Shown: positions 9,674 through 17,971 of the stretch, one piece after another | Layout: each line of letters opens with the position of its first letter | Position numbering within the stretch: position 1 is the stretch's first letter | From: Allobosea sp. | GTDB lineage: Bacteria > Pseudomonadota > Alphaproteobacteria > Rhizobiales > Kaistiaceae | Length of the DNA: 64,000 bases | Assembly (NCBI GenBank): GCA_017307955.1 | Contig: JAFKFV010000024.1 | Coordinates: 19,107 to 83,106 of the forward strand | Direction of reading: 5' to 3' | Position numbers and translations under genes: made by a program | The notes under the pieces: generated by a model | The model's database searches: none | Seen by the model: the letters and a program-made list of their open reading frames with translations, nothing else | Told to the model about the DNA's origin: nothing

Positions 9674-10588
9674 ATGACCGCCGTCATGGACCTTCGCCAG
9701 GGCGAGGCCGAGCGCTCGCTGCTGGGGCTCGCGGCGGCGCTGACCGGCAATTTCATGTTCGCGTCCAGCGATGCGATCGTGAAGGTGCTGTCGGCGCACT
9801 ACTCGGTGTTCCAACTCATCGTCACGCAGGCGAGCTTCGCGCTGATCCCGATCTTCGGCATGATCCTCTATGAGGGCGGCTTCGCGGGGATGCGGGTCAA
9901 AAATCCCAAGCTGATCCTGCTGCGCGGCCTGCTCGCCGGAACCGGTACGATCTTCGGATTCTTCAGCTTTTCCCAGCTTCCGCTCGCCGAGACCTATTCG
10001 ATCTTCTTCTGCACGCCGATCCTCGTCACGATCCTTTCGGTGCCGATCCTCGGCGAGAAGGTGGGAATTCACCGCTGGGCGGCGGTTCTGGTCGGGCTGG
10101 TCGGCATCATCGTGATGGTCCGTCCGGGCTTCGTCAGCCTGCATCTCGGCCATGCGGCGGCGATGGTTTCGGCCATAACCGGCGCTTTCACGGTGCTTCT
10201 GATGCGGCGGATCGCCCGCGAGGAGCATCCGGCGGTGATGGTGATCGCGGTCGTCACGGGGCTCATCACGGTGAGCCTGCCCGGCATGATCTGGACCTTC
10301 CGCATGCCGACCCTGCACGACCTGACGCTGTTCGCGACCGGGGGCATGCTGATCGGCGTCGGCCAGTTCCTGATCGTCCGCTCGCTCAAACTCGCGCCGG
10401 CGTCCGTGGTCGCACCCATGCAATATTCCATGATGATCTGGGCGCTGTCCTACGGTTATCTGCTGTTCGGCACCTCGATCGACCCCTTGGTCGTGACCGG
10501 CGCGGCGATCGTCGTGGCGAGCGGGCTCTACATCATGCAGCGCGAGCGGCTGCGCAGCCGCCGGGCGCCGCAGTTCAGCGGCGGCTAG
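9674..10588 (+). CDS. EamA/DMT-family ten-helix transporter
   Basis: The 304-residue product has about ten hydrophobic helices arranged as two EamA repeats (roughly 15-150 and 160-290). It looks like the drug/metabolite transporter superfamily, RhaT/YdcZ-like branch. Such proteins export or import small metabolites across the inner membrane; the substrate cannot be read from sequence. A motif SQLPLAETYSIFFCTPI at the end of the first repeat is typical of this alphaproteobacterial subgroup. The start at 9674 follows a G-rich stretch; a second ATG at 9683 is possible. Confidence 0.87.
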   Translation: MTAVMDLRQGEAERSLLGLAAALTGNFMFASSDAIVKVLSAHYSVFQLIVTQASFALIPIFGMILYEGGFAGMRVKNPKLILLRGLLAGTGTIFGFFSFSQLPLAETYSIFFCTPILVTILSVPILGEKVGIHRWAAVLVGLVGIIVMVRPGFVSLHLGHAAAMVSAITGAFTVLLMRRIAREEHPAVMVIAVVTGLITVSLPGMIWTFRMPTLHDLTLFATGGMLIGVGQFLIVRSLKLAPASVVAPMQYSMMIWALSYGYLLFGTSIDPLVVTGAAIVVASGLYIMQRERLRSRRAPQFSGG

Positions 10589-10905
10589 GACCGGCGATCA
10601 GGCGGGCATAGCCGCTTGTTGTCGGCCGACAGTTTTCGACAAAATTCAACAGAAGCGGCGCCGGAATCAACGCGCGGCAACGCCATGCCAGCGGCGGCTG
10701 CGACGCGTCCCGGAACGCGGACCGGACGACGACCTCGGCCGCGCCAACGGCCGGGTAAGACTTGATCGATCGCGGCGAGAAAATATTCACCCTCGCCTGC
10801 CCTTAGCCGGCAACCGATTTCGTCACAGGCGGTTGCATTTTCACCGGCCGCTCCCGCGACCGGGGTGAGCTTTCAGCAAGTTCAGCCTGACAATGGGAGA
10901 AGATC
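10589..10905. other. Intergenic region without a recognisable gene
   Basis: About 317 bp separate two plus-strand genes. No open frame with family resemblance is seen on either strand. The right end contains the ribosome-binding site of the next gene (GGGAGAAGATC). Confidence 0.5.
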
Positions 10906-11676
10906 ATGAGAAGAATCGCGCCAATCGCGGCAATCCTTTGCCTCTCGACCGCCTCCGCTTTCGCCCTCGACGTGGGCGTGGCGGGGGTCAAGGCCAGCAT
11001 CGGCCAGGCCCAGAATGGTGGCCTCGGCGTCAGCGCAGGCGTCAACACCATCGCCAACACCAATGTCAACGCCAACGCGACGGTGGGCGGTGGCGGCGGC
11101 AATGTCGCCAAGGCCAATGCCAACGCGGCCACCGGAGCACTCGGCGGCACCACCACGGCAAAGGCCAATGCCAATGTCGGCAGCGGCGGCGCCAAGGCCA
11201 ATGTGAACGCCGCGACGCCGGCGCTCGGCGGCACGAATGCCAATGTGACGGCGAGCATCGGGGGCGGCGGGGTCAATGCGGGCGCCAATGCCAATACCGG
11301 CGCCTTGGGCGGCAACACCAATGTCAATGCGTCGCTCGGCATCGGCGGTCTCGGCGGCGGGTCCGGTGGCGGCTCGGGCGGCGGGTCCGGCAATGGCGGC
11401 GGATCGGGCGGCGGCTCGGCGTCGAACGGCGGCGGCCTCGGCAATGGCGGCGGGCTCGGGAATGGCGGAGCCGGCGGCAAGGGTGGCGGCAAGGGCAATG
11501 ACGGCCGCCCGGGAATCTTCCAGCCGGCGGTACCCAAGCAGGTTCTGCTCTATTATTCCGGCCTCGGCTCGGCGCAGCAGGCCGAGATGAAGAAGAAGTG
11601 CGGCTCGATCCTGGCCGCGCCGGCCATCTATGACGACGGGCTGGTCGCGCTCTGCCAGATGCTGCGCCGCATCTGA
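10906..11676 (+). CDS. Secreted Gly/Ala/Asn-rich low-complexity protein
   Basis: The product has 256 residues. A signal peptide (1-20, ending AFA) is followed by about 170 residues of repeats built from A-N-A-N-V/A-G and G-A-L-G-G units, then a pure Gly/Ser stretch (about 145-190). A conserved-looking C-terminal segment carries two cysteines about 24 residues apart (KKKCGSIL ... LVALCQML). The layout suggests an exported surface or periplasmic protein with a small disulfide-bonded C-terminal module. Similar 'NANAN...C...C' proteins occur in rhizobial relatives, but I know of no assigned function. A hairpin terminator follows. Confidence 0.7.
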   Translation: MRRIAPIAAILCLSTASAFALDVGVAGVKASIGQAQNGGLGVSAGVNTIANTNVNANATVGGGGGNVAKANANAATGALGGTTTAKANANVGSGGAKANVNAATPALGGTNANVTASIGGGGVNAGANANTGALGGNTNVNASLGIGGLGGGSGGGSGGGSGNGGGSGGGSASNGGGLGNGGGLGNGGAGGKGGGKGNDGRPGIFQPAVPKQVLLYYSGLGSAQQAEMKKKCGSILAAPAIYDDGLVALCQMLRRI

Positions 11677-11692
11677 TGACCGCTCACGGGGC

Positions 11693-11713
11693 GGGGTCGC
11701 GCAACGCGGCCCC
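11693..11713. terminator. Bidirectional hairpin between convergent genes
   Basis: GGGGTCGC and GCGGCCCC form an 8-bp stem (one G-T pair) around a 5-nt loop. It sits in the 52-bp gap between the convergent secreted-protein gene and folD. It has no strong T-tract. Confidence 0.5.
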
Positions 11714-11728
11714 TGCCCTCCCCTCCTC

Positions 11729-12625
11729 CTAGAATTCCGGATCGGGCAGGCCCGCGACGCGGCAGGCGGCGGTGAGCGTATTGGCCATGAGCATGGCGAT
11801 GGTCATCGGCCCGACGCCGCCGGGAACCGGCGTGATCGCGCCGGCGCGGGCGGCGGCCTCGGCATAGGCGACATCGCCGACGAGGCGGGTCTTGCCCTCG
11901 CCGCGCTCCGGCGCCGGGATGCGGTTCATCCCGACATCGATGACGACGGCGCCCTCCTTCACCCAATCGCCGCGAACCATTTCCGGACGACCAACCGCGG
12001 CGACGAGGATGTCGGCGCGGCGGGCGAGCGCCGGCAGATCGCGGCTGCGCGAATGGGCGATGGTGACGGTGCAGCTTTCCTGAAGCAGCAATTGCGCCAT
12101 CGGCTTGCCGACGATGTTGGAGCGGCCGATGACCAGCGCGTCGAGGCCGGCGAGCGGCCGGTCCAGCGCCCGCTTGATCAGCAGCAGCGAACCGGCCGGC
12201 GTGCAGGAGACCAGCGCCCGCTCGCGCTCGCCGATGGCGAGGCGGCCGACATTGATCGGATGGAAGCCGTCGACATCCTTGGCCGGATCGATCGTCTCAA
12301 GGACCTTGGTCGCATCGATATGGGCCGGCAGCGGCAGCTGCACGAGAATGCCGTGGATCGCCGGATCGGCGTTGAGGGACGCGACGAGCGCCAGAAGATC
12401 GGCTTCGCTGGTCTCGGCGGGAAGGGTGTGCTGCACGGAATGGAAGCCGAGCTCGGCCGCCTTCCTGCCCTTGGCGCCGACATAGACCTGGCTCGCGGCA
12501 TCATCGCCGACGAGAACCACGGCGAGACCGGGCTTCACCCCGCGCGCGGAGACCATTGCGGCAATGGCGTCCGTGACCTCGGCGGCGACGGCCTTGCCGT
12601 CAATGATGCGGGCAGCCTGCGGCAT
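11729..12625 (-). CDS. folD: Bifunctional methylene-THF dehydrogenase / methenyl-THF cyclohydrolase
   Basis: The 298-residue cytosolic enzyme interconverts 5,10-methylene-, methenyl- and 10-formyl-tetrahydrofolate with NADP. Motifs seen: GDDAASQVYVGAKGRKAAELG (substrate lid and catalytic Lys), VQLPLPAHID, PAKDVDGFHPINVGRL, and the dinucleotide-binding IGRSNIVGKPMAQLL and AHSRSRDLP. The start at 12625 is one base from the purU stop, so purU and folD form a two-gene one-carbon unit on the minus strand (PurU first). This order makes sense because PurU uses the 10-formyl-THF that FolD makes. An upstream in-frame ATG at 12655 would overlap purU and is less likely. Confidence 0.96.
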   Translation of the reverse strand: MPQAARIIDGKAVAAEVTDAIAAMVSARGVKPGLAVVLVGDDAASQVYVGAKGRKAAELGFHSVQHTLPAETSEADLLALVASLNADPAIHGILVQLPLPAHIDATKVLETIDPAKDVDGFHPINVGRLAIGERERALVSCTPAGSLLLIKRALDRPLAGLDALVIGRSNIVGKPMAQLLLQESCTVTIAHSRSRDLPALARRADILVAAVGRPEMVRGDWVKEGAVVIDVGMNRIPAPERGEGKTRLVGDVAYAEAAARAGAITPVPGGVGPMTIAMLMANTLTAACRVAGLPDPEF

Positions 12626-12626
12626 G

Positions 12627-13487
12627 TCAGCGGAAGACGACGGTGCGCGATCCATTCAGAAGCACCCGATGTTCGAGATGGAACTTGATGGCGCGCGCCA
12701 GCACGGTGTTCTCGATGTCGCGGCCGATGGCGATCATCTCCTCGGCCGACATCGAATGATCGACGCGCCCGACATCCTGCTCGATGATCGGACCCTCGTC
12801 GAGTTCGGCCGTCACGTAATGCGCCGTGGCGCCGATCAGCTTGACGCCGCGCTCATGGGCGCGGTGATAGGGCTTGGCGCCCTTGAAGCTCGGCAGGAAG
12901 GAGTGGTGGATGTTGATCACCCGTCCGGCCAGCTTCGCCGACATCTCGTCGGAGAGAACCTGCATATAGCGGGCGAGCACGACGAGATCGATCCGCTCGC
13001 CCTCGACGAGGCCGAGGATCTCCGCCTCCTGCTCCGCCTTGCTGCGGCCCTCGACGGGGACGAAGTGGAACGGCAGCCCCTCGCTCTCGACGCGGCGGCG
13101 CATGGTCTCGTGATTGGAGGCGACGGAGACGAGCTCCATCGGCAGCTGCCCGATCGAATTGCGGTAGAGCAGATCGTTGAGGCAATGGCCCATCTTGGAG
13201 ACAAGGATCATCACCCGCGGCTTCACCGCGAGGTCGTGCACCTGCCAGTCGAAGCCATAGCCGGTCGCAACGGGAGTGAAGCCGGAAACGAAGCTCTCGC
13301 GCGTGACGCTCGGCGGCGCTGCGAAGGCGACGCGCATGAAGAAGCGGCCGCTGTCCGGATCGCCATATTGCGCGCTCTCGACGATGTTGCAGTCCTGCGA
13401 GGCGATCGAGTTCGCCACCGCGGCGACGATGCCGCGGCGGTCGCCGCAGGAAAGAGTGAGCACGAAGCGGGCGGGCTCGGCCGGCAT
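12627..13487 (-). CDS. purU: Formyltetrahydrofolate deformylase
   Basis: The 286-residue enzyme hydrolyses 10-formyl-THF to THF and formate. An N-terminal ACT domain (about 5-85, FVLTLSCGDRRGIVAAVAN) is followed by a formyltransferase-type catalytic domain with ARYMQVLS, INIHHSFLPSFKGAKPYHRA and the GATAHYVTAELDEGPII segment with its catalytic Asn/His/Asp set. The ATG at 13487 is taken because it begins the ACT domain; an N-terminal extension reading from 13733 is Arg/Pro-rich shadow sequence. It faces the FAH gene across a 176-bp divergent promoter region. Confidence 0.96.
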   Translation of the reverse strand: MPAEPARFVLTLSCGDRRGIVAAVANSIASQDCNIVESAQYGDPDSGRFFMRVAFAAPPSVTRESFVSGFTPVATGYGFDWQVHDLAVKPRVMILVSKMGHCLNDLLYRNSIGQLPMELVSVASNHETMRRRVESEGLPFHFVPVEGRSKAEQEAEILGLVEGERIDLVVLARYMQVLSDEMSAKLAGRVINIHHSFLPSFKGAKPYHRAHERGVKLIGATAHYVTAELDEGPIIEQDVGRVDHSMSAEEMIAIGRDIENTVLARAIKFHLEHRVLLNGSRTVVFR

Positions 13488-13663
13488 GAATTCAGCCTCG
13501 GATAGGGTGGGTTCGGGTCGACTACCTAGCGGCCGATGCGACCGGCCGCAAGGCACGGCGCTTGCGACGCGGCCGCGCATCGACCCGCTCCCGCCTTGCA
13601 TCCACGGCCCGGCTCGCCGAAAGTGCCGCTCCGCCATCCTGGCGCGAGCCCCCGGAACCGCCG

Positions 13664-14368
13664 ATGTCCGCCGAAACCTACGTGTTTCCCCCGCCCCCCG
13701 TCGTCTCGCTGCCGATCGAGGGTCTTCCATCACGCTTCCCGGTGCGGCGCGTCTTCTGCGTCGGGCGCAACTATGCCGCCCACGCCCGCGAGATGGGCCA
13801 TGACCCGGACCGCGACCCGCCCTTCTTCTTCATCAAGAATCGCGAGGATGTGGTGGACATCGCCGCCGCCGGCGGCCGCATCGCCTACCCCGCCGGCACC
13901 GCCGACTTCCACCATGAGATCGAGCTCGTCGTCGCGCTCGGCGGCGGCGGCACCGACATCCTGGAAGAAGACGCGCTGCCGCTCGTCTATGGCTATGCCG
14001 TCGGGCTCGACCTGACCCGCCGCGACGTCCAGGCGGAGGCGAAGAAGCTGTCGCGGCCCTGGTCGACGGCGAAGTCCTTCGCGCAGTCGGCGCCGGTCGG
14101 CAGCATCCGCCCGGCCAGTCTCATCGGCCATCCGGCTTCGGGCGCCATCCGCGCCTCGGTCGGCGGCGCGGTCCGCCAGGAGGGCGACCTCGCCGAGATG
14201 ATCTGGCCGGTGGCCGGGATCATCGCCCATCTGTCGCGCTGGTTCGATCTCGCCGCCGGCGACCTCATCTTCACAGGAACACCGGCCGGCGTCGGCACGC
14301 TGGTGCGCGGCGATTTCGTCGAAGGCTCCATCGAGTCGGTCGGATCGATCGCGGTCACCATCGTCTGA
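13664..14368 (+). CDS. Fumarylacetoacetate hydrolase-family protein
   Basis: The 234-residue product has the FAH catalytic fold: VFCVGRNYAAHAREMG at the N-terminus, then metal ligands in the HHEIELVV segment and in GYAVGLDLTRRDVQ, and GDLIFTGTPAGVG near the end. Homologues include fumarylpyruvate hydrolase, acylpyruvases (FAHD1-like) and oxaloacetate decarboxylases; the exact substrate is not clear. It is 14 bp upstream of nadK and probably co-transcribed with it. The short form without an N-terminal SH3-like domain fits the acylpyruvase branch. Confidence 0.88.
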   Translation: MSAETYVFPPPPVVSLPIEGLPSRFPVRRVFCVGRNYAAHAREMGHDPDRDPPFFFIKNREDVVDIAAAGGRIAYPAGTADFHHEIELVVALGGGGTDILEEDALPLVYGYAVGLDLTRRDVQAEAKKLSRPWSTAKSFAQSAPVGSIRPASLIGHPASGAIRASVGGAVRQEGDLAEMIWPVAGIIAHLSRWFDLAAGDLIFTGTPAGVGTLVRGDFVEGSIESVGSIAVTIV

Positions 14369-14382
14369 AGGGGGAGAGCCGC

Positions 14383-15186
14383 ATGGTCGATCCTCAACCT
14401 TCCGGCCTCGCCGAGGCGCTGCGCGGCGGCGCCCTCGCCTTCATCTCGAGCGGCACGCCGGATGCCGTCGCGGCGGAGACGCGGCTGAAGTCGCTCTACG
14501 AGAATGTCGATCCCGAGCAGGCCGATGTCGTGGTCGCGCTCGGCGGCGACGGCTTCATGCTGCAGACGCTCCACCGCTTCATGAATTCCGGCAAGCCGAT
14601 CTACGGCATGAACCGGGGCTCGGTCGGCTTCCTGATGAACGAGTTCCGCGAGGAGGGCCTGCGCGAGCGGGTGGCCGCCTCGCTCGCCACCATCCTGCAT
14701 CCGCTGCAGATGGACGCGCTCGACAAGGCCGGCAACGAGCATCGCGCCTATGCGATCAACGAGGTCTCGCTGTTCCGCCAGTCCTACCAGACGGCGAAGC
14801 TCCGCATCTCGATCGACGACCGCGTGCGGCTCGAGGAACTGACCGGCGACGGCGTGCTGGTGGCGACGCCGGCCGGCTCGACCGCCTACAACCTCTCCGC
14901 CCATGGCCCGATCCTGCCGATCCACGCGCCGCTTCTGGCGCTGACGCCGATCAGCGCCTTCCGGCCCCGGCTCTGGCGCGGGGCGCTCATTCCGGACCGC
15001 GTGCGCGTGACGCTCGACGTCATCGAGCCGGAGAAGCGGCCGGTGAACGCAGTCGCCGACTACACGGAAATCAAGTCGGTGCTCCGCATCAGCATCCGCC
15101 AGGACCGCCGCGCCCGCAGCCTGATCCTGTTCGATCCGGGTCACAGCTGGGACGAACGCATCCTCACCGAGCAGTTCCGGTATTAG
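14383..15186 (+). CDS. nadK: NAD kinase
   Basis: The 267-residue enzyme phosphorylates NAD to NADP. The GGDG nucleotide-triphosphate motif lies in VVALGGDGFMLQTLH near residue 52. NEVSLFRQ (NE/D motif) and TPAGSTAYNLSAHGPILP complete the NAD-binding region. The length matches the short alphaproteobacterial form. The ATG at 14383 follows a GGGGGAGAG ribosome-binding site. It is the second gene of a pair with the FAH-fold hydrolase. Confidence 0.95.
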   Translation: MVDPQPSGLAEALRGGALAFISSGTPDAVAAETRLKSLYENVDPEQADVVVALGGDGFMLQTLHRFMNSGKPIYGMNRGSVGFLMNEFREEGLRERVAASLATILHPLQMDALDKAGNEHRAYAINEVSLFRQSYQTAKLRISIDDRVRLEELTGDGVLVATPAGSTAYNLSAHGPILPIHAPLLALTPISAFRPRLWRGALIPDRVRVTLDVIEPEKRPVNAVADYTEIKSVLRISIRQDRRARSLILFDPGHSWDERILTEQFRY

Positions 15187-15234
15187 GACGGATCGACAGT
15201 CACGCTTTGCTCAGCCGCTAGTCCAGAACTGTCG

Positions 15235-15352
15235 TTGCCGGGCTTGATCCGGCAACCCAGTCTTTCTTCTACCGGCTGGCTGCGGCTACACCTGCTGAAG
15301 GAAAGAACTGGATTGCCGGGTCAAGCCCGGCAATGACAGGCGGGGCGGCCGA
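15235..15352. repeat. Palindromic intergenic repeat (two inverted copies)
   Basis: A unit around TTGCCGGGTCAAGCCCGGCAA is present at 15308-15352 and again, inverted and slightly diverged, at 15235-15260, separated by about 47 bp. Each unit is itself a GC-rich palindrome. A related copy lies at 39974-40020. This is a dispersed REP/BIME-like element in a gene-free gap, and it can also fold as a terminator behind nadK. Confidence 0.75.
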
Positions 15353-15417
15353 TCGCAAGGACGAGCCGGATGGAGACCTGGCCTGTCGCTTGGCCGCCCA
15401 ACGACGACGGAGGCATG

Positions 15418-15936
15418 ATGATAACGCTCGCACGGGCTGAACCGGGCCATCTGCCTGCCTTCAAGCGGGAATTGCAGGACGCGTTCGGCGCGGCTGTCAT
15501 CGAGACGTTCGGTCCGCTCACGGATGGGCCGATCCCCTCGGACGAGGATATCGAGGAGTCCTTCGCCGCGCCCGGCACCGTTATCCTCGAAATCCTCCGG
15601 GAGGGGCAGAGGATCGGCGGCGCGGTGCTCACGATCGACGAGGAGACGCAGGAGAACGAACTCGGCTTCTTCTTCATCAAGGTGGGGGAAGAGGGGCGCG
15701 GTCTCGGCCTCGAGGCGTGGCGCGCCATCGAGGCGATGTTTCCTGAGACGCGGGTGTGGGTGACCCACACGCCCTATTTCGAGAAGCGCAACATCCATTT
15801 CTACCTGAACAAATGCGGCTTCAAGATCGTCGAGTTCACTCACGGCGACCACCGCGACCCGGAGATGCCGGAGCTCGGCGAAGTTCCGGGCGGCGACGAG
15901 ATGTTCCGCTTCGAGAAGGTCATGCCGGCGCGCTGA
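15418..15936 (+). CDS. GNAT-family N-acetyltransferase
   Basis: The 172-residue product has the GNAT core in its second half: GGAVLTIDEET (beta 4), ELGFFFIKVGEEGRGLGLEAWRAIE (acetyl-CoA P-loop, where EEGRGLG stands for Q/RxxGxG/A) and HFYLNKCGFKIVEF (beta 5-alpha 4, YxxxGF pattern). It transfers an acetyl group to an unknown amine substrate. Two adjacent ATGs (15415 and 15418) follow a GGAGG site; the second has better spacing. It converges on the DUF2336 gene with a 10-bp gap. Confidence 0.82.
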   Translation: MITLARAEPGHLPAFKRELQDAFGAAVIETFGPLTDGPIPSDEDIEESFAAPGTVILEILREGQRIGGAVLTIDEETQENELGFFFIKVGEEGRGLGLEAWRAIEAMFPETRVWVTHTPYFEKRNIHFYLNKCGFKIVEFTHGDHRDPEMPELGEVPGGDEMFRFEKVMPAR

Positions 15937-15946
15937 GGCGCCGGGA

Positions 15947-17089
15947 TCAGGCCGCCGAGCGCACGTCGCGCGCTGCTGCCCGTGCGCTCTCGCGCGCCTC
16001 CTCGGCGGCGAAGCGGCGCAACATGGCGACGAGCTCGTTGGCCTCGCCGTCGGTGATGGCGCTGTAGCGCGACATGACGCGCTCGACCATGCGCCGCGCG
16101 AAGGCGTGGCGACCGGCGGGCGTTTCCTCGCGCTCGGACTCCCGCGCCGTCTCGATCGCGGCGGCGAAGGCGTCAAAGGCGCTCGGCGGCAGGCCGGCCT
16201 TCTCGTAGATGGCCCGCAGCGCACCGACCCGGCCCGAGCGGACAAGGCCAGAAACGCGGCCCTCCGGCATGCGCGCCAGCACGGTCAGCGCCGATTCGAA
16301 GAGGCTCAAATTGCCGGCGCAGACGGCGCGGAGCAAAAGCGCCGTGGTGAGCTGGCCGGTGACGCGCAGATGCTCGACCAGCGCGGCCAGATCGTGCGTC
16401 TCCGATTCGGCGGCGATGGCGATCGTCGCCCGCTCGCAGGCCTCGCGGGTCACGGTGCGCGCCCGCTCCGGCGCCATCCAGGCCTTGGCCGAGACGAAGG
16501 CGCCGAGCCGGTCACCGAGGCGGCGGATCAGCATCTGGCGGATGTCGGCGGGAAGATCGTCGCGCGACAGCAGCCGGTCGCGGATGGCGGCCTCGTCGCC
16601 GAAGCGATCGGCGAGGCGCGCGAGGCTGATCGCCGCGATCGTGGCGTCGGGATTGTCGAGGAGAACGGCGCAGGCTTCGTGCTCGCCGACCTCGGCGATC
16701 GCCGCCGCGACGCCGGCGCTGACCGGCATCCGCGCCGCGACCGCCGCCTGGCGCGGGCCATCGGCGGCGGCGACGATGTCGACGAGCTCGGGATCGATGA
16801 AGACCGGCGAGCAGGTCAGCACCAGGCCGGCGATATCGAGAAGATCGGCGGCGAGCGCCAGGATGATGTGGCGGGGCGCCTTCGGGTCGACCGCCAGCGC
16901 ATCGGCGAGCGCATGGCGCACCTCGGCGGCGGGATCGTCGAGCAGCACCGTCAGCGACGCTTCCATGTCGTCGCGCGCCGCGGCGTCGAGGTCGGAATAG
17001 AGATAGGCCCGCGCCATGGCATGCGCGGCCTCGGCGCGCCGCTCGGCCGGCGCGGTGTCCAGCCATTCCAGGAACTGAAGGAGATTCAT
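15947..17089 (-). CDS. DUF2336 helical-repeat protein
   Basis: The 380-residue all-helical protein matches the DUF2336 pattern: N-terminal HEAT-like helices (MNLLQFLEWLD..., DPAAEVRHALADALA) and repeated motifs such as VRHALADAL and ISLARLADRF. It is found almost only in alphaproteobacteria. The function is not established; related helical proteins occur near two-component and cell-cycle genes. It has no signal peptide, so it is probably cytoplasmic. A CtrA-like box lies about 60 bp upstream of the ATG, which fits cell-cycle control but is inference. Confidence 0.82.
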   Translation of the reverse strand: MNLLQFLEWLDTAPAERRAEAAHAMARAYLYSDLDAAARDDMEASLTVLLDDPAAEVRHALADALAVDPKAPRHIILALAADLLDIAGLVLTCSPVFIDPELVDIVAAADGPRQAAVAARMPVSAGVAAAIAEVGEHEACAVLLDNPDATIAAISLARLADRFGDEAAIRDRLLSRDDLPADIRQMLIRRLGDRLGAFVSAKAWMAPERARTVTREACERATIAIAAESETHDLAALVEHLRVTGQLTTALLLRAVCAGNLSLFESALTVLARMPEGRVSGLVRSGRVGALRAIYEKAGLPPSAFDAFAAAIETARESEREETPAGRHAFARRMVERVMSRYSAITDGEANELVAMLRRFAAEEARESARAAARDVRSAA

Positions 17090-17149
17090 GACGGCCCCAC
17101 GGCAATGCGGCCTTCCCCCGGCCGCATCGCCGATCCGATCATGAATGGA

Positions 17150-17164
17150 TTAACGATCCGTCAA
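17150..17164. promoter_or_regulatory. CtrA-like box / hairpin upstream of DUF2336 gene
   Basis: TTAA-N7-TCAA, one mismatch from TTAA-N7-TTAA, lies 61 bp upstream of the DUF2336 ATG. It overlaps an 8-bp inverted repeat (ACGATCCG ... CGGATCGT) that could instead end transcription of the nitroreductase gene upstream. Confidence 0.3.
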
Positions 17165-17185
17165 CCCTAACGGATCGTGAAGAAC

Positions 17186-17761
17186 TCAGGCCGGGGGAGC
17201 CCAGCGGGTGACGATATCGGCGAGCGCCGGGCGCGGCCGCTCGAAGGGCGGGATATCGGCGGTGCCGATATGGATGAGCCCGATCAGCCGCTCGTCCGGC
17301 GCAAGGCCGAGAATCGCGCGGGCATCGGCGTCATAGGTCACCCATTCGGTGAGCCACTGCGTGGAATAGCCCATGGCATTGGCCGCGATGACGAGGTTCA
17401 TCGCCGCCGCGGCGCCGGAGAGGAGCTGCTCCCATTCCTGGATCTTCACATGCGGCGCCGCGCGGCTGACGACGGCGACGACGAGCGGCGAGCGGGTGAA
17501 GCGGTTGCGCTCGGCCTGAAGCGACTTCTCGTCGATCTCCGGCCGCCTCGTCTTGAGCAGCGCCGCGGTCGCTTCGCCGGCAGCGGCGCGTGCCTCGCCG
17601 GTGAAGAGGATGAAGCGCCAGGGCGTCAGCTTGCCGTGATCGGGAACCCGCGCGGCGATGGTCAGCATGTCCTCGATCTCGGCCTCGCTGGGGCCGGGCT
17701 CGACGATGTTGACGGCGGGGATCGAGCGGCGGGTCTTCAAGAGCGTGATCGTATCGGTCAT
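17186..17761 (-). CDS. Nitroreductase-family FMN protein (YdjA-like)
   Basis: The 191-residue product starts TITLLKTRRSIPAVNIVEPG, with the Arg-Arg-Ser FMN phosphate-binding motif, then PDHGKLTPWRFILFTG, AAAMNLVIAANAMGYSTQWLT and IGLIHIGTA, all standard for the short, single-domain nitroreductase family. It is a soluble NAD(P)H-dependent FMN oxidoreductase; the physiological substrate is unknown. The start at 17761 is chosen because it begins the fold; the long in-frame extension to 18646 lies over the divergently transcribed gene. Confidence 0.9.
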   Translation of the reverse strand: MTDTITLLKTRRSIPAVNIVEPGPSEAEIEDMLTIAARVPDHGKLTPWRFILFTGEARAAAGEATAALLKTRRPEIDEKSLQAERNRFTRSPLVVAVVSRAAPHVKIQEWEQLLSGAAAAMNLVIAANAMGYSTQWLTEWVTYDADARAILGLAPDERLIGLIHIGTADIPPFERPRPALADIVTRWAPPA

Positions 17762-17971
17762 CGGTCGTCCGTCATCTGCGGCGCCATCGGCGGGCGCCAT
17801 GTCAGGGGGCGTGGTGTGGCCGTCTGATCCGACGAAAGCGGCGCCAACGCAAGCCCGACGCGGCGCTCCTCGCCTCCGGTCTTGAAATCGCCACCCTTTC
17901 TCGGCTCTAACCTCATGATCGGCGCATGGCTTCGCGCCGCCGGATTCAGCATCGAGGGAACGGTTCGCGAC

